Shown here piece after piece: positions 41,621 to 50,086 of a DNA stretch of 64,000 nt. Under the pieces are notes generated by a model. That model had not been told where the DNA came from. It searched no databases and was given only the letters and a program-made list of their open reading frames with translations. This stretch comes from Cohnella terricola (lineage in GTDB: Bacteria; Bacillota; Bacilli; Paenibacillales; Paenibacillaceae). The position numbers and the translations under genes are program-made. How positions within the stretch are numbered: the first letter of the stretch is position 1; every line of letters starts with the position of its first letter. Location: contig NZ_VNJJ01000002.1 of NCBI RefSeq assembly GCF_007786475.1, positions 124,001 to 188,000 of the forward strand. The letters run 5' to 3'.

Positions 41621-43690
41621 TCACTCTCCTATTTTCGAAATAAACAAAGATTGTTCTCCTTGGAAAGTTAGCGTCAAAACGTGCATGGCTCTCGTGCATG
41701 CAATATACAGCAGGCTTCTGTCCATTTCCGTCTTATAATTCGATGCATCGACAAACGGCACGATCACATGGTCGAACTCCAAACCTTTGGCCATATGACA
41801 CGAAGTGACCATAATCCCTTCATAAAATTGGTCGCTGCTGAAATTAAGCAAATGGATATCCTCGTGTTTATCCTTGATTTCTTTATACATCTGTTCGGCT
41901 TGAGCTTGCGTCTTGCAAACGATGCCCAACGATCGATTTTCTGATTCCAGAAATTCCGTGATCGCTTGTTTCACATCCGTCCATTCGCCGTCCTGACTTG
42001 CGGATTGTTTGATCTTCGGGAGGAGGCCATGGCGTTCGATCGGGATGATCTTGCCGTTCGGGTTAATCTGCCGAGCAAAGTCGATGATTTCGATCGTCGA
42101 GCGATAGCTCTTTAATAGTTCTACCGTATCCGCTTCGGGAAATACTTTGCGAATCTCGGTGATCGAAGTTGAGGAGTAAGGATTGACGGATTGGTTGCTG
42201 TCTCCCAAGATCGTCTTCTTGCAGGTGAACAATCGGGAGATTACGGCGTAATGAACGGGGGTGTAGTCCTGCATCTCATCGACTAACAAATGTTTGACCG
42301 AATCGAAGCTTTTCGCACCTTCAACAAGAATTTTCAAATAGACGAGTGGAAACACGTCCGAAAACTCCAGCCTCCTCGGTTTTCTCAGCTTGAACAACTC
42401 CGGCTTCCCTATGAAAGAATAAAAATCCTTATAAATCGTCAACAGATTCAGGGATTTATACATCTTTTTAATAGCCGTTTTGATTTTATTAACAGCGGCC
42501 GGCTTTAGCTTGTCGCCGTCTTCGTCCCTTGCGTTTCCCGCAATGACCGAGGCTGTTTTCTCCAGCTTTTGTTTAATCGGCACATTCCCGGAGGCTTGGT
42601 ACGCTCTTAAAATATCCGCTTTGGAGATTCTCGCGTTACCCATGATCAGGTCGGAAGGTACAAAATCGTTCTCGCGAACATGCGCTGCAAAGCGATCTAA
42701 TTTATGAACAAAGTCCATGCTCGATTTGTACTTGATGCGCTCTATCAAGTTGTCGTCACTGTAATCGGAAAGCTCAGTCACCTGTTCATTAAAGGTCTGG
42801 AATTCGCATACCCCCTCTAGTTCCCTGGCGGCCAGCTCCTCAAAGCCGATTTGCATGATCGTTTCTTCCCCTAGTTCGGGAAGCACGTTGGAAATATAAT
42901 TGGAAAAAACTTTGTTCGGAGAAATGATCAAAATGTTTTGAGACGTTAACGTTCCTTTGAACCTGTACAGTAAAAAAGCGACGCGGTGCAATGCGACCGA
43001 GGTTTTACCGGATCCGGCGACGCCTTGAATGATTAAGTCGTAGGAATGCTCGTTTCGGATAATGACGTTTTGTTCCTTCTGAATGGTGGCGACTATATTT
43101 TTCATCTTTTCGTCCGACGTTTGGCTCAGTTCTTTTTGCAGCACATCGTCATTGATGTTCAAGGAGCTTTCAATCATATACTCCATAACCCGGTCTTTAA
43201 TCTTGAACTGCCTCTTTAAGCCGATCTCCCCTTTGACTTCCCCTGCGGGAGCGGAATAAGCAGCCTTCCCGACATGATAATCATAAAACATGCTGGCGAT
43301 CGGGGAACGCCAATCATAGATCAGGTTCTCTTGGCTGTCTTCTTCGTTGAATCCGTGTACCCCGATATAATAAGCATCTCCCTTTGAGCGTCCGTCGGGA
43401 ACGAAATCCACTCTGCCGAAATACGGGGCTTCCGCCAATTTTCTGAGCCTTCTCAGTTTGTCTACGGCCTTTTCCCCATGATCGATGGCGAGCGAGATTT
43501 CAACCCGGTTGGCCGCTCTCTCCGCGGGATCGAGTCCAGCCATGTTCTCCCAGACATATTTCTTAGCCTCGATAACTTCATGTCGGGTAACGCTTATTTT
43601 GTTTTCCAATAACAGAATCGCTTTTTGCAGCCTGGATACCATCGAGCCGAGATATTTCCTTTCTTCCGCTTCCGATTGATTCACGGTCAT
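41621..43690 (-). CDS. helD: HelD-like UvrD-family ATPase (RNA polymerase recycling)
   Basis: About 689 residues. An N-terminal antiparallel coiled coil (EERKYLGSMVSRLQKAILLL onward) precedes a superfamily 1 helicase core: Walker A VAGSGKTSVALHRVAFLLY (about 223-241), LLVDEMQDYTPVHYAVISRL as motif II, and the C-terminal VTSCHMAKGLEFDHVIVPFV with ACTRAMHVL. This is the HelD layout. HelD releases stalled RNA polymerase from DNA, and some paralogues give rifamycin resistance. ATG 43690 follows AGGGATAAGG closely. It stands alone between the ger operon and an MFS gene. Confidence 0.9.
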   Translation of the reverse strand: MTVNQSEAEERKYLGSMVSRLQKAILLLENKISVTRHEVIEAKKYVWENMAGLDPAERAANRVEISLAIDHGEKAVDKLRRLRKLAEAPYFGRVDFVPDGRSKGDAYYIGVHGFNEEDSQENLIYDWRSPIASMFYDYHVGKAAYSAPAGEVKGEIGLKRQFKIKDRVMEYMIESSLNINDDVLQKELSQTSDEKMKNIVATIQKEQNVIIRNEHSYDLIIQGVAGSGKTSVALHRVAFLLYRFKGTLTSQNILIISPNKVFSNYISNVLPELGEETIMQIGFEELAARELEGVCEFQTFNEQVTELSDYSDDNLIERIKYKSSMDFVHKLDRFAAHVRENDFVPSDLIMGNARISKADILRAYQASGNVPIKQKLEKTASVIAGNARDEDGDKLKPAAVNKIKTAIKKMYKSLNLLTIYKDFYSFIGKPELFKLRKPRRLEFSDVFPLVYLKILVEGAKSFDSVKHLLVDEMQDYTPVHYAVISRLFTCKKTILGDSNQSVNPYSSTSITEIRKVFPEADTVELLKSYRSTIEIIDFARQINPNGKIIPIERHGLLPKIKQSASQDGEWTDVKQAITEFLESENRSLGIVCKTQAQAEQMYKEIKDKHEDIHLLNFSSDQFYEGIMVTSCHMAKGLEFDHVIVPFVDASNYKTEMDRSLLYIACTRAMHVLTLTFQGEQSLFISKIGE

Positions 43691-43840
43691 CCTTATCCCT
43701 CTTCTCCCTAAGATCACTCCAAAGTATAGTGAAATTGGAAGAAAAATATAGACTTATAATTTCCTTTGTAGTATTATATTTTTATCGTGGGTCCAAAAAT
43801 AGGCATACGAAGCATAACGACACAATCTCGATATTGCATA

Positions 43841-43879
43841 AAAAAACCAAGTCCCTGAGCTTCAGGACTTGGTTTTTCT
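43841..43879 (-). terminator. Intrinsic terminator of the MFS gene
   Basis: Stem of AAACCAAGTCC and GGACTTGGTTT with inner CTGA/TCAG pairing; A-run on the left and T-run on the right make it usable on both strands. It ends 12 bases from the MFS stop. A near-identical hairpin is at 45855-45896. Confidence 0.9.
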
Positions 43880-43891
43880 TAGCGAATGGAC

Positions 43892-45121
43892 TTACTGACT
43901 CGTCACTGTCTTTTTTTGTCGCGAACCGTAAACAAGCAAGAAGGTAACCGCCCCTGCTGAGGAAACCGCAAATCCAGCCGCAGCAATGAAATAGAGCGTT
44001 TGAATACCCAACGAATCGGCAATCCACCCGCATAATAATAAAGATACTCCATATAAGAGCGATATAAGCGATGATTGGGCGGCAAGTAATGGCGGCAACT
44101 CGGAAGCAGGAACGCTAGTCTGATATAACGTACGTTCCGCTAAATCTTTCACCGATTGGGAAGCGCCTAGAATAAGCATGACTCCAAGCGCAGCAAAAGG
44201 ACTAGACGTGAAGCCAAATCCGAGAGTAAGCAACGCATAACATCCGCTGCCTACCGCGAGCATCATACCCAGATTCCGTATATGCCCGGACAAGCGGCTG
44301 ATGAAAAGGCTAACGATCACGAATCCGCCCAAGTAGGCCCCGTTTATCCATCCCCACCATATCTCGCCGGAATGCAGACGTTCCCCTACGAACACGAGTA
44401 GAAGAGCTCCGGCAAACACAGCCCCGAACAGCGTTTCCCAAGCGTTCATCCAGAGGAGCACTCGCAATTTCGGCACGCGAAAATATTGTCGCCATCCGGC
44501 CTGGATCGAACGGAACCACGAGTCGGTACCGGATGCTTCGGATAAGACGGCACCGCATTCGCGGATGAGAGAAGAAACACTCCAAGCTCCGCAAAGCAAG
44601 AAAGCCGAGAAGATCAGTACTTGGCCGACGCCGAGCCAAGAAACGACGATAGAACCAAGCGCCCAACCGGCAAGCGAGCACGACTGTACGACGCCTGTAA
44701 GTACCCCGTTCGCTTTCAACAGAGAATCTTCGGCCACGGTTAGGGGAACTAATGATGATCTTACCGGAATTGCAATGCCTTCTAGAATAGAGATCAAGAA
44801 TACCATGCAGACCAATAAGGCAACATTCAGATGTTCTTCGCCGAACATGAGCATATACGCTGCAAGTAAGCCGAGTCCAAGAGTTTGCCCTCCGAGGCAA
44901 ACGGACAGGAGGCGGCTCAAACGGAACTTGGGAGTGATGACGGGAGCAAAGGTACTGCCAACCGTCATACCTGCTACCCTTAGTAAAGGGTACAAAACGG
45001 TAATAAATGCCGAGCCGGATAGATGGTACAGCGTTGCGACCAGCGCCAGGATATACCAGATGTCTCCTAAGGTCGATAGAGCCTGACTGAGCCAGAGTCT
45101 GTGGAACGATTTTGTAAGCAT
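43892..45121 (-). CDS. MFS transporter
   Basis: A 409-residue transporter with twelve helices: SFHRLWLSQALSTLGDIWYI at the start is typical of the MFS_3/enterobactin-exporter-like group, with loop FISRLSGHIRNLGMMLAVGS between the halves and GASQSVKDLAERTLYQTSVP late in the C-half. AGGGGAGG lies upstream of the ATG. No regulator adjoins it, and the substrate is not readable. Confidence 0.88.
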   Translation of the reverse strand: MLTKSFHRLWLSQALSTLGDIWYILALVATLYHLSGSAFITVLYPLLRVAGMTVGSTFAPVITPKFRLSRLLSVCLGGQTLGLGLLAAYMLMFGEEHLNVALLVCMVFLISILEGIAIPVRSSLVPLTVAEDSLLKANGVLTGVVQSCSLAGWALGSIVVSWLGVGQVLIFSAFLLCGAWSVSSLIRECGAVLSEASGTDSWFRSIQAGWRQYFRVPKLRVLLWMNAWETLFGAVFAGALLLVFVGERLHSGEIWWGWINGAYLGGFVIVSLFISRLSGHIRNLGMMLAVGSGCYALLTLGFGFTSSPFAALGVMLILGASQSVKDLAERTLYQTSVPASELPPLLAAQSSLISLLYGVSLLLCGWIADSLGIQTLYFIAAAGFAVSSAGAVTFLLVYGSRQKKTVTSQ

Positions 45122-45290
45122 GAGCCTTATCCTCCCCTATATTCAGTTGTCAAATGGGTGAAGGAATAAGAGCTTACAACGGGCTAGCCTCCGATCGCTT
45201 AATTTAATTCATTGTAACACATGTGCAGAAACTCTTACGTTTTCACTCAGTATGTCTTTCTCTTCGAGAACGTAACGAATATCTGCAAGA

Positions 45291-45512
45291 TTAAAAAAAG
45301 AAAAAGGGAAAAAATCCAGGGAAAAAAAACGGTGAAAAGCCGTCAAAAAAGAATGCCTTGATCTCGGCTTTACCCTCTTTCGGGACGAGAATCACATGAT
45401 CGTCTTTAACGTCTTTTACGATACCTGAAATGACGGCACCATTTTTATAATAAGCAACAATCTTTTTGTTCTTCAATCTTTTCTTCTGCGCAGCGGTCAA
45501 AGTCGTTGCCAT
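45291..45512 (-). CDS. Small Sm-like-barrel protein with Phe-rich tail, unknown
   Basis: A 73-residue protein. The first 50 residues look like a small beta barrel: KNKKIVAYYKNGAVISGIVK then DVKDDHVILVPKEGKAEIKA, similar in style to Sm-like or spore-coat-related modules (inference). The last 20 residues are about two thirds Phe with a few Pro and Gly (FFFDGFSPFFFPGFFPFFFF). A very strong GGAGG ribosome site exists but is followed by CCTCC next to the ATG, giving a hairpin that could hide it. The frame ends in a T-rich run. I do not recognise the family. Confidence 0.65.
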   Translation of the reverse strand: MATTLTAAQKKRLKNKKIVAYYKNGAVISGIVKDVKDDHVILVPKEGKAEIKAFFFDGFSPFFFPGFFPFFFF

Positions 45513-45526
45513 GGAGGAACACCTCC
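45513..45526 (-). promoter_or_regulatory. Ribosome-site hairpin of the Phe-rich gene
   Basis: On the minus strand GGAGG (45522-45526) and CCTCC (45513-45517) can pair around TGTT, with the ATG immediately after. The ribosome site and its complement are both within 15 bases of the start. Confidence 0.5.
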
Positions 45527-45606
45527 TTCTATATTAGTCTTTTATTTTATGAAAGACTCGTCATCATGTCGTGGACATCTATTTACCTTTTACAAAATGG
45601 ATTCAT

Positions 45607-45855
45607 GAATAACGATGTTTAACATCGCCATTCATATGATTTATCGATGATATTTCCGCAATAGCGATGTTCTTCATCGTTATTCGCCTGTTACTTGGTT
45701 ATTTGACCGCTATTGTGCAGCTAATAACGATATTTTGTATCGCTATTGGCTTACCCATCTAGCCAGCTTTGATCAACAATGATGTTTTCTATCGTTATTG
45801 ATAAAAAAGGATGAAGTCCTTCTCTACCCCGAACAGTTATTAATTCTTATATGCT
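45607..45855 (+). repeat. Intergenic palindromic repeat cluster, copy B
   Basis: The roughly 400 bases between 45513 and 45915 contain no gene. Four short hairpins with 5-base or shorter loops occur at 45607-45633, 45660-45684, 45723-45747 and about 45776-45801; the arms follow AATARCGATG/CATCGNTATT. They are followed by a tail AAAGGATGAAGTCC...TTAATTCTTATATGCTAAAAAA-like that matches the tail of the cluster at 5063-5340. Confidence 0.75.
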
Positions 45856-45896
45856 AAAAAAACCAAGTCCCTGAGCTTTAGGGCTTGGTTTTTTTC
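45855..45896 (-). terminator. Intrinsic terminator of the methyltransferase gene
   Basis: Stem AACCAAGTCCC/GGGCTTGGTT with loop around TGAGCTTTA, flanked by seven A on the left and seven T on the right. About 20 bases after the methyltransferase stop. Confidence 0.9.
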
Positions 45897-45915
45897 ATGT
45901 AAACTCTGTCGGCAC

Positions 45916-46524
45916 TTAAGATGTCCCCGGCTTCGCCCAGAGAAGATGAACCATCTTGAACATGTGGCTCTCCGAGCGCGTAATCACCATACCCGATTGG
46001 CGAACCAATTCGGGTATATTCCTTGTATGGTGGCACCCGATGGCTCGAAACAACAACGGATCAAGCATCCTCTGAACAGTGGAAACGATCGCATTCGAGC
46101 TTATCCCATGCTCCATCAATAGAATGCTTCCCTCCGGCTTGCACCATCGTCGAAGCTTCTTCATGACGCGCAGCGGGTTCTCATAGCTACAGAAGGATAA
46201 CGTAGAGACAATCGTATCGAAGGAACGGTCCGGAAATTCCAGCCCTTCGATGTCCGTCAAAATAAAATCCGCATCAAGACGACATCCGGCCGCAACTTCC
46301 CGCGCTTTACTCAGCATCTCACTGCTAAAATCGGCAGCAGTCACTTTCACTCCTCCGGGGTAATACGGGAAATTCGCTCCAGCCCCTACGGCAAGCTCCA
46401 GCACTTCTCCGTTCGCATGGTTGAGAAGGTCCCGGCGCCATCTTCGCAAAGTCTGACCTTCTTTTCTTCTGCCGTATTGAGCGGCTTGCCTGTCGAACAA
46501 TCGAATTTGCTTCGCCTTATCCAT
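45916..46524 (-). CDS. Class I SAM-dependent methyltransferase (UbiE-like)
   Basis: A 202-residue methyltransferase. SAM-binding motif I is VLELAVGAGANFPYYPGG, motif II region ADFILTDIEGLEFPDRSFDT, and motif III GSILLMEHGISS; the C-terminus resembles the phosphatidylethanolamine/UbiE methyltransferase group. AGGAGG precedes the ATG by about six bases. Monocistronic between two terminators; acceptor substrate unknown. Confidence 0.85.
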   Translation of the reverse strand: MDKAKQIRLFDRQAAQYGRRKEGQTLRRWRRDLLNHANGEVLELAVGAGANFPYYPGGVKVTAADFSSEMLSKAREVAAGCRLDADFILTDIEGLEFPDRSFDTIVSTLSFCSYENPLRVMKKLRRWCKPEGSILLMEHGISSNAIVSTVQRMLDPLLFRAIGCHHTRNIPELVRQSGMVITRSESHMFKMVHLLWAKPGTS

Positions 46525-46568
46525 CTCATTCCTCCTCGACCAAGACAGAAACTAAGATGACTATACCG

Positions 46569-46623
46569 CAAAAATAAATAAGCCGCTATGGCGTGAAAGT
46601 TTCAATTTAAATGCCATAGCGGC
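46569..46623 (-). terminator. Terminator of the MarR-linked MFS gene
   Basis: Perfect arms GCCGCTATGGC (46582-46592) and GCCATAGCGGC (46613-46623), loop 20 bases, followed on the minus strand by TTATTTATTTTT. Confidence 0.85.
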
Positions 46624-46634
46624 GAGATTCCGGT

Positions 46635-47909
46635 TCATGCTGTTTGACTTTTGCCGATACGGGTCGAGATGACAGCGGCCAAGACACAGACAAAACCGGC
46701 GGCGATGAACGCTGTCGAGTATGTGCCCAGCCAGTCGCGAATAGCTCCTGCGCCATAAGCGGCCGTGGAAGCGCCAAGCTGGTGGGCGACGACGATCCAG
46801 CCGAAGATCATGCCGGAGCGCTCCTTTCCGAACTCTTGCGTCGAGAGCTTCACCGTTGGCGGTACGGTGGCAATCCAATCAAGGCCGTAGAATACGCTGA
46901 AAACCAAAAGTTCCATCGGACCGGCACTGAGCGCGTAGGGCAAAAACAGCAGCGACAATCCGCGAAGCCCGTAGTACCAGAAAAGCAGCCACCGGCTATC
47001 GAAACGATCGGATAGCCATCCGGATAAAGTCGTGCCCACCAGATCGAACAGGCCCATCAGGGCGAGCAAGCCTGCTGCCATCACTTCTGCGATGCCGAAA
47101 TCGCCGCAAGCCGGAATCAAATGCGTGCCGATCAGGCCATTCGTCGAAAATCCGCAGAAGAAGAACGTGCCCGAGAGCAGCCAGAACGCTCGGCTCTTGA
47201 GTGCCGAACGAAGAGCAAGCAGCGGCGATAGAAACAGATTGCCTTGAAACGGCACTGGCGCCTCTACTTCCATCGCGCCATAAGCAGCCGTTCCGATATC
47301 CGATGGATGATTCCTCATGAAAACAGCCACCATAAGCAGCAAGATGACAAGTACGGCAACGGCCGCATACACCGCGTATTTCCATCCGGCATGAACGGTA
47401 ATTTGAGCAAGCAGCGGCAGAAATAGCAGCTGACCGGTAGCGGCGCTGGCGGTCAGAATGCCGACGACAAGTCCACGGCTTTTGACGAACCAATTGTTCG
47501 AGATCGTGACGCCGAGTACGTTCGCCATAAAACCGGTCGCAATACCGGTGACGAGCCCCCACAGCACTTCAAACTGCCAGATGGCGGTCATCAAAGGGGT
47601 CAGCGCGAGTCCTGCCACCAAGGTAGAGATCGCGAATATCATGACGCGCCGTACGCCGAACCGTTGCAGGAACGCGGCCGAGAACGGACCGACCAACCCG
47701 TACAGTAAAATCCCCATAGAGACGACGCTTGAGATGCCGCCTCGGCTCCAGCCGAATTCTTTTTCGAACGATAACATAAAGATGCTTGGCATCGAGCGAA
47801 TGCCGGCGGATACAAGCAGCGTCACGAACGTGACGGCGACGACGACCCAGGCGTAATGGATACGCGGCTGCTTCCTGTAAAAGGTTTCAGTCTGAGGCAA
47901 ATGATTCAT
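46635..47909 (-). CDS. MFS transporter, OxlT/monocarboxylate-like
   Basis: About 424 residues, twelve helices. HYAWVVVAVTFVTLLVSAGI at helix 1 and FSFEKEFGWSRGGISS-type residues (LSFEKEFGWSRGGISSVVSM) with FSAAFLQRFGVRRVM are characteristic of the OxlT/MCT-like branch carrying organic anions. The ATG at 47909 is preceded by GGTGAG; the longer frame to 47972 crosses an operator. It is downstream of a MarR regulator in the same direction with a matching operator in front of each. Confidence 0.88.
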   Translation of the reverse strand: MNHLPQTETFYRKQPRIHYAWVVVAVTFVTLLVSAGIRSMPSIFMLSFEKEFGWSRGGISSVVSMGILLYGLVGPFSAAFLQRFGVRRVMIFAISTLVAGLALTPLMTAIWQFEVLWGLVTGIATGFMANVLGVTISNNWFVKSRGLVVGILTASAATGQLLFLPLLAQITVHAGWKYAVYAAVAVLVILLLMVAVFMRNHPSDIGTAAYGAMEVEAPVPFQGNLFLSPLLALRSALKSRAFWLLSGTFFFCGFSTNGLIGTHLIPACGDFGIAEVMAAGLLALMGLFDLVGTTLSGWLSDRFDSRWLLFWYYGLRGLSLLFLPYALSAGPMELLVFSVFYGLDWIATVPPTVKLSTQEFGKERSGMIFGWIVVAHQLGASTAAYGAGAIRDWLGTYSTAFIAAGFVCVLAAVISTRIGKSQTA

Positions 47910-47933
47910 GATCTCACCATTCTTTAATTTTGT

Positions 47934-47945
47934 TTGTACATACAA
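47934..47945. promoter_or_regulatory. MarR-type operator before the MFS gene
   Basis: TTGTACATACAA, arms TTGTA/TACAA. It is the exact reverse complement of the site at 48420-48431 in front of the MarR gene. Confidence 0.6.
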
Positions 47946-47968
47946 TATAACTCGCATGGAAATGCGTA

Positions 47969-48400
47969 TCACTTTTCCATTTCTTCGCTGGAAAAAACCA
48001 ATTGCCTCGAGAGCTCCGACGCGAACGACTTGCCCAAAACCTCTTCGTACCGTTCGCTCAAGTTTTTGGATGCCTGCTTAATCACAGGCAGCACATCTGC
48101 CCCCTTCGGGGTCGGATAGATACGTACTGTTTTGCCTTCCACCTCGCGCTTTACAAGCTTTCTAGTCTCCAGCTTATCGACAAAACGGGTCAGTGTTGAC
48201 GGCGCCACAGACAATTTCTCGGCAAGCTCTTTCTGGGAGATGCCGGGCGTCCCGACCGCAAGCCGAATCAAGTAGCCGTACATCGGGCTTAATCCCGTCG
48301 GGGCAAATGCTTCTTCCGCGATCTTCGTGATCGTGCGGCCTAGCCGATTCGCGGTGAAAAATAAGCAGTTGGTCAAAAAGCTTTCATCCGGTTCGTTCAT
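47969..48400 (-). CDS. MarR family transcriptional regulator
   Basis: About 143 residues. The winged helix core is GISQKELAEKLSVAPSTLTR with FVDKLETRKLVKREVEGKTV and wing RIYPTPKGADVL. The ATG at 48400 has GGAGG seven bases upstream; the frame extends to 48505 through the operator. Operators with the same core lie before it, before the downstream MFS gene, and, as a weaker match, at the divergent symporter promoter. Confidence 0.92.
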   Translation of the reverse strand: MNEPDESFLTNCLFFTANRLGRTITKIAEEAFAPTGLSPMYGYLIRLAVGTPGISQKELAEKLSVAPSTLTRFVDKLETRKLVKREVEGKTVRIYPTPKGADVLPVIKQASKNLSERYEEVLGKSFASELSRQLVFSSEEMEK

Positions 48401-48419
48401 TTCGGCACCTCCACCTATT

Positions 48420-48431
48420 TTGTATGTACAA
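48420..48431. promoter_or_regulatory. MarR-type operator before the marR gene
   Basis: TTGTATGTACAA, arms TTGTA/TACAA, about 20 bases upstream of the MarR start codon. Confidence 0.6.
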
Positions 48432-48498
48432 CAAATATAAAGACATTGTATTCGGATGTCAATGGGGGGCGTTTCATCTTTGCACGGCAAAAAACCGA

Positions 48499-48527
48499 TT
48501 GACAACGGAATCGTTTGTATGTAAATT
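48499..48527 (+). promoter_or_regulatory. Promoter of the symporter gene with a MarR-like half match
   Basis: -35 TTGACA (48499-48504) and -10 TAAATT (48522-48527), 17 bases apart. TTGTATGTAAAT at 48515-48526 matches the MarR operator in 10 of 12 positions and overlaps the -10. Confidence 0.6.
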
Positions 48528-48576
48528 AATTAAGCAATACCAAGTAAAACACTTGACTTAGGAGGGAAATTACATC

Positions 48577-49944
48577 ATGAACGATATCCAAAACAACTTG
48601 CTCTCGGCGGTCGAAACAAACTGGTACAGCTTTGTGACGTCCATAATCGCATTCGCCATTCTGTTCTTTTTGGCAAGAAAGCGGCTCGGATTTGGACTAC
48701 GCGTTATTATCGGAATGGGACTCGGCCTCGTCGTAGGGATTATTTTTCAGAATCTGGGCTACGAGACGAAAGGCATTACAACGTTCGGGAGCATTTATGT
48801 CAATCTGATCCGAATGCTCGTTATTCCGTTGGTATTCATTCTCGTCTTGAACAGCATCTCGTCCTTAACGAGTCTGGATTATTTACGCAAAATCGGATTC
48901 AAGACGTTCGCTTGGTTTCTTGGCACGACGGGCGTCGCTTCGATTATCGGTCTGTTGATCGCCCTGCTGTTTAACCCGGGAAGCGGCATTCAACAAGCCG
49001 TTCCGGAAGGCTTCACGGCCCGCGAGATTCCGACGTTCTCTCAAGTCATTCTGGATCTCGTACCGTCAAATCCATTCAACGAAGCCGCTCAAGGTAAGGT
49101 CGTGCCCGTGCTGATCTTCGCCCTCTTCCTTGCGGTTGCCATAATCAAGGTCGGCTCCAAGAACGCCGAAGCCGTCAAACCGGTTCGCGATCTGATTCAG
49201 TCGGCCACGCAAGTGATGCATCAGGTCGTCAAATTCATAATCCGCTTGACGCCTTATGGCGTGTTCGCGCTGATTGCCGGAATTACCGCCAAATACGGTT
49301 GGGATACGCTCCAAGAACTCGGTAGCGTCATCGTGACGTCGTATGTCGCGCTAATTGTTCACTTCGTCCTCGTGTTCGGCGGACTCGTTCTGTTCGTTGC
49401 GAAGGTGAATCCAATTCGGTTCTTCCGCAAAATTTACCCGACGATCGCCGTCGCTTTCACCACCCGGAGCAGCTATGCCGTCCTTCCCGTGAATCTAGAG
49501 GTTATTACGAAGAGGTTGCACGTTTCGCCGCGCATCGCGAGCTTCGTAGCCCCGCTTGGCGCATCCGTCAACTTTAACGGCTGCGGCGGCATATGGCCCG
49601 CGATCGTCGCGGTGTTCACCGCTCAAGTATTTGGAATCGACCTTTCGATTACGGATTACATCATTCTTGTCATTGTTAGCATCATCTCTTCGATCGGCGT
49701 AGCCGGCGTGCCCGGCCCTGCGGTCATCTCGACAACCGTCGTGCTTACGGCGCTTGGCCTTCCGCTCGAAGGAATCGCGATCGTCGCGGGCGTAGAAGCG
49801 CTCATCGATATGGGCCGTACCGCGGTCAATGCGACAGGCACGACCGTGACCTCGCTGTTGGTCGCCAACTCCGAAGGCGAGTTCGACCGCGAAGCATTCA
49901 ATCGCGACGAGGACGAGGAAGATATCGCTTTGAATGCCGTATAA
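48577..49944 (+). CDS. Dicarboxylate/amino acid:cation symporter (DAACS family)
   Basis: A 455-residue transporter with eight helices and two re-entrant loops. IYVNLIRMLVIPLVFILVLN, the hairpin-1 motif VAFTTRSSYAVLPV (serine-rich in relatives), NFNGCGGIWPAIVAVF and the C-terminal VAGVEALIDMGRTAVNATGT with the substrate-binding Asp/Arg/Asn mark the GltP/TcyP family. Transport of glutamate, a C4-dicarboxylate or cystine is possible; the TRSSYAVLP variant of the serine motif prevents a firm choice. AGGAGGG precedes the ATG. Followed by a strong terminator. Confidence 0.9.
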   Translation: MNDIQNNLLSAVETNWYSFVTSIIAFAILFFLARKRLGFGLRVIIGMGLGLVVGIIFQNLGYETKGITTFGSIYVNLIRMLVIPLVFILVLNSISSLTSLDYLRKIGFKTFAWFLGTTGVASIIGLLIALLFNPGSGIQQAVPEGFTAREIPTFSQVILDLVPSNPFNEAAQGKVVPVLIFALFLAVAIIKVGSKNAEAVKPVRDLIQSATQVMHQVVKFIIRLTPYGVFALIAGITAKYGWDTLQELGSVIVTSYVALIVHFVLVFGGLVLFVAKVNPIRFFRKIYPTIAVAFTTRSSYAVLPVNLEVITKRLHVSPRIASFVAPLGASVNFNGCGGIWPAIVAVFTAQVFGIDLSITDYIILVIVSIISSIGVAGVPGPAVISTTVVLTALGLPLEGIAIVAGVEALIDMGRTAVNATGTTVTSLLVANSEGEFDREAFNRDEDEEDIALNAV

Positions 49945-49977
49945 TCTAACTTAGCGTTAGTATCGCATGAATTGACT

Positions 49978-50019
49978 AAAGAAACTCCGATCGGTTGGAT
50001 CGGAGTTTCTTTTATTTTA
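49978..50019 (+). terminator. Terminator of the symporter gene
   Basis: Perfect arms AGAAACTCCGATC (49980-49992) and GATCGGAGTTTCT (49998-50010) with a 5-base loop and a following TTTTATTTT. Confidence 0.92.
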
Positions 50020-50040
50020 AAAATTAGATTAATGTGTACT

Positions 50041-50069
50041 TTACAATAGTGTGCGTCACACACTATAAT
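50041..50069 (+). promoter_or_regulatory. Promoter and operator of the padR gene
   Basis: -35 TTACAA (50041-50046) and -10 TATAAT (50064-50069), 17 bases apart. The spacer is filled by a perfect inverted repeat, arms ATAGTGTG (50046-50053) and CACACTAT (50059-50066), the expected autoregulatory PadR site. Confidence 0.75.
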
Positions 50070-50086
50070 AACGACAGGTGATAAAT

